In this document: one piece after another, positions 6,146-7,343 of the stretch | Layout: the number at the start of each line of letters is the position of its first letter | How positions within the stretch are numbered: position 1 is the first letter of the stretch | Origin: Pseudomonadales bacterium | Lineage (GTDB): Bacteria; Pseudomonadota; Gammaproteobacteria; Pseudomonadales; DC-out160 | Length of the DNA stretch: 7,343 nucleotides | Direction: 5' to 3' | NCBI GenBank assembly: GCA_016765265.1 | Contig: JAESQG010000107.1 | Coordinates: 7,509 to 14,851 of the forward strand | Position numbers and translations under genes: made by a program | Notes under the pieces: model-generated | What the model saw: only the letters and a program-made list of their open reading frames with translations | Database searches by the model: none | Told to the model about the DNA's origin: nothing

Positions 6146-7176
6146 AATTAGGTATGGTAGCCGGATATTCTGGCAAATACATAGACCCACAAATAGATAA
6201 AATTAAATTTGCTGAAAGTCTCGGCTACGAAAGTACTTGGACAGCGGAAGCCTACGGCTCTGACGCCGTTTCTACCGCATCTTGGATTCTTGCACAAACG
6301 GAAAAAATGAAAGTGGGAACCGCCATTATGCAAATGCCCGGTAGAACTCCCGCCCTAGCTGCGATGACAGCTATGTCTTTAAACCAATTGTCAAAAGGTC
6401 GGTTTATTGCTGGCTTAGGTGCTTCTGGTCCCCAGGTTGTAGAAGGTTGGCACGGAGTGGCTTATGGTCGCCCCATCACTCGTACCCGAGAATACATTGC
6501 CATTATGAGAAAGATTATGGCGCGAGAGGGTCCTACTGAATTTGAAGGCTACCATTACAACCTCCCCTATAAAGGCGATGATGCCACTGGCTTAGGCAAA
6601 CCACTGAAAAGTATATTAGGCGCTGACACTAATATTCCTATCTACACTGCATCTATCACACCAAACGGAATCGCCTGTGCCGCTGAAATTGCGAATGGTT
6701 TTTTCCCTGTATGGATGAGCCCAGATCAATACGCCATTTTTGACAAAGATGTTCAAAAGGGTCTTGATAAATCGGGCCGAACATTAGCAGATTTTGACAT
6801 CGCTCCCTTCGTTACCGCCATTATGGGAGACGATGTTAACTCCTGTCGTGTACCGGTGAAAGGCATGCTCGCTCTTTATATTGGCGGCATGGGTGCACGA
6901 GAGAAAAACTTCTATAATGATTACGCCACTAAAATGGGTTATGGGGATGATGCCAAAATCATTCAAGATCTTTATCTCGATGGCAAGAAAATGGAAGCGA
7001 TGGCGGCAGTACCCGATGCATTAGTGGATGAAATAGCCTTAGTAGGCCCCAAGGAGCGGATCATAGAACGTTTACAAGTATGGAAGGAGGCGGGTAAAAA
7101 GGGCCACGTAGGCACCATGCTTATCGGTAGCGCTCAAAATGAAGTGCTAGAATTAATAGCCGAAGAAATGCTGTAA
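6142..7176 (+). CDS. LLM-class F420-dependent oxidoreductase, Rv3520c-like
   Basis: This is a flavin/F420-type TIM-barrel oxidoreductase of the luciferase-like monooxygenase superfamily. It probably uses F420H2 (or F420) as hydride partner; the organic substrate is unknown. Over 344 residues it follows the mycobacterial Rv3520c pattern: MKLG start, TAEAYGSDA at 34-42, GTAIMQ and GRTP at 59-70, LGASGPQVVEGWHG at 92-105, TREYI, TGLGKPLK, then LALYIGGMGAREKNFYND, PDALVDEIALVGP and a C-terminal helix. It begins in an ATGA overlap with fbiC, has a good Shine-Dalgarno, and ends in tandem TAA codons (7174-7179). Position as the last gene of a complete F420 pathway strongly suggests that it uses the cofactor. 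Family recognition from memory is strong; cofactor use is inferred from family and context. A role on a lipid, terpenoid or xenobiotic substrate is possible but not shown. Confidence 0.92.
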   Translation: MKLGMVAGYSGKYIDPQIDKIKFAESLGYESTWTAEAYGSDAVSTASWILAQTEKMKVGTAIMQMPGRTPALAAMTAMSLNQLSKGRFIAGLGASGPQVVEGWHGVAYGRPITRTREYIAIMRKIMAREGPTEFEGYHYNLPYKGDDATGLGKPLKSILGADTNIPIYTASITPNGIACAAEIANGFFPVWMSPDQYAIFDKDVQKGLDKSGRTLADFDIAPFVTAIMGDDVNSCRVPVKGMLALYIGGMGAREKNFYNDYATKMGYGDDAKIIQDLYLDGKKMEAMAAVPDALVDEIALVGPKERIIERLQVWKEAGKKGHVGTMLIGSAQNEVLELIAEEML

Positions 7177-7189
7177 TAATCCATCCGTC

Positions 7190-7243
7190 AGTTAACGTCC
7201 TCAGCCTTCAAGCTAGGACGTTAACTATTCACAAACGTTAACT
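7190..7243. repeat. 11-bp perfect inverted repeat with a third arm copy, downstream of the operon
   Basis: AGTTAACGTCC (7190-7200) pairs perfectly with GGACGTTAACT (7216-7226). Inside the 15-nt loop T7201-A7215 and AGC/GCT (7203-7205/7212-7214) can extend the stem, leaving a small CTTCAA loop. The block ACGTTAACT recurs directly at 7235-7243, 17 bp from its copy at 7218-7226, so GTTAAC occurs three times in 52 bp. Its place 13 bp after the last stop, between converging genes, suggests a terminator or mRNA-end structure for both strands. However, no T tract follows on either strand, so factor-independent termination is not clearly supported. A protein-binding site is an alternative. Confidence 0.55.
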
Positions 7244-7254
7244 GTTAAAAAATG

Positions 7255-7343
7255 TCAATGCAAGCCGTTGCGTGACTCATATAACCCTTCCCAGAATACC
7301 GCTACACCGTCCAACATCTCATTACCGTATTTAAGAAAGTCAT
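7255..7343 (-). CDS. Partial C-terminus of a convergent gene of unknown function
   Basis: The minus strand is open from the window edge to a TGA at 7255-7257, giving 28 complete codons. The peptide starts DFLKYGNEMLDG and ends ESRNGLH. It has a protein-like mix, with aromatic and hydrophobic residues spaced as in an amphipathic helix (F, L, Y, M, L, V, V, F, W, L, Y). The other minus-strand frame beginning near the edge stops after about 13 codons. No family was recognised, and 28 codons is short enough for an open frame to occur by chance. Confidence 0.4.
   Translation of the reverse strand, partial: DFLKYGNEMLDGVAVFWEGLYESRNGLH

Noticed and set aside
7249..7280. Intrinsic terminator for the minus-strand gene using the A-run at 7247-7252
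   Set aside because: The only hairpin before that T-run on the minus strand is a 4-bp GCAA/TTGC stem within the reading frame, too weak to support a call.

Overview
The window is a compact, single-strand operon for making and using coenzyme F420, the deazaflavin hydride carrier. Six plus-strand genes fill positions 92-7176: an NADPH-dependent F420 reductase (npdG/fno), cofE, cofD, cofC, a fused CofG-CofH FO synthase (fbiC), and an LLM-class F420-dependent oxidoreductase of the Rv3520c-like type. Junctions are very tight: 34 bp, 5 bp, a 4-bp ATGA overlap, 1 bp, and another ATGA overlap. This points to one transcript with translational coupling.

The parts form a closed loop. FbiC makes FO from tyrosine and the riboflavin intermediate 5-amino-6-ribitylaminouracil. 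CofC activates a phosphorylated C3 acid with GTP, and CofD transfers it to FO. CofE adds the glutamate tail. NpdG exchanges hydride between NADP(H) and F420, and the LLM enzyme is the likely consumer of F420H2. No FbiB-type C-terminal dehydro-F420 reductase domain is present, so the C3 acid used by CofC cannot be read from this window.

The organism looks like a bacterium, not an archaeon, because of the fused FbiC, the bacterial operon spacing and the Shine-Dalgarno sites. Base composition is moderate (about half GC by eye), unlike high-GC actinobacteria. CofE lacks the mycobacterial FbiB extension. A proteobacterium, possibly a marine or environmental gammaproteobacterium, is my best inference; I cannot fix the taxon.

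By region: 1-91 is non-coding with a GC-rich imperfect hairpin (4-40). 92-7176 is the operon. 7177-7254 is an intergenic stretch with a perfect 11-bp inverted repeat and a third copy of its arm. 7255-7343 reads on the minus strand as the likely C-terminus of a convergent gene cut by the window edge.

The most unusual feature is a set of small in-frame tandem duplications in normally compact enzymes: 15-bp units at the npdG N-terminus, in a cofC loop and in the fbiC inter-domain linker, and a six-to-seven-copy 12-bp minisatellite encoding (NNLQ)n inside the CofH half of FbiC.
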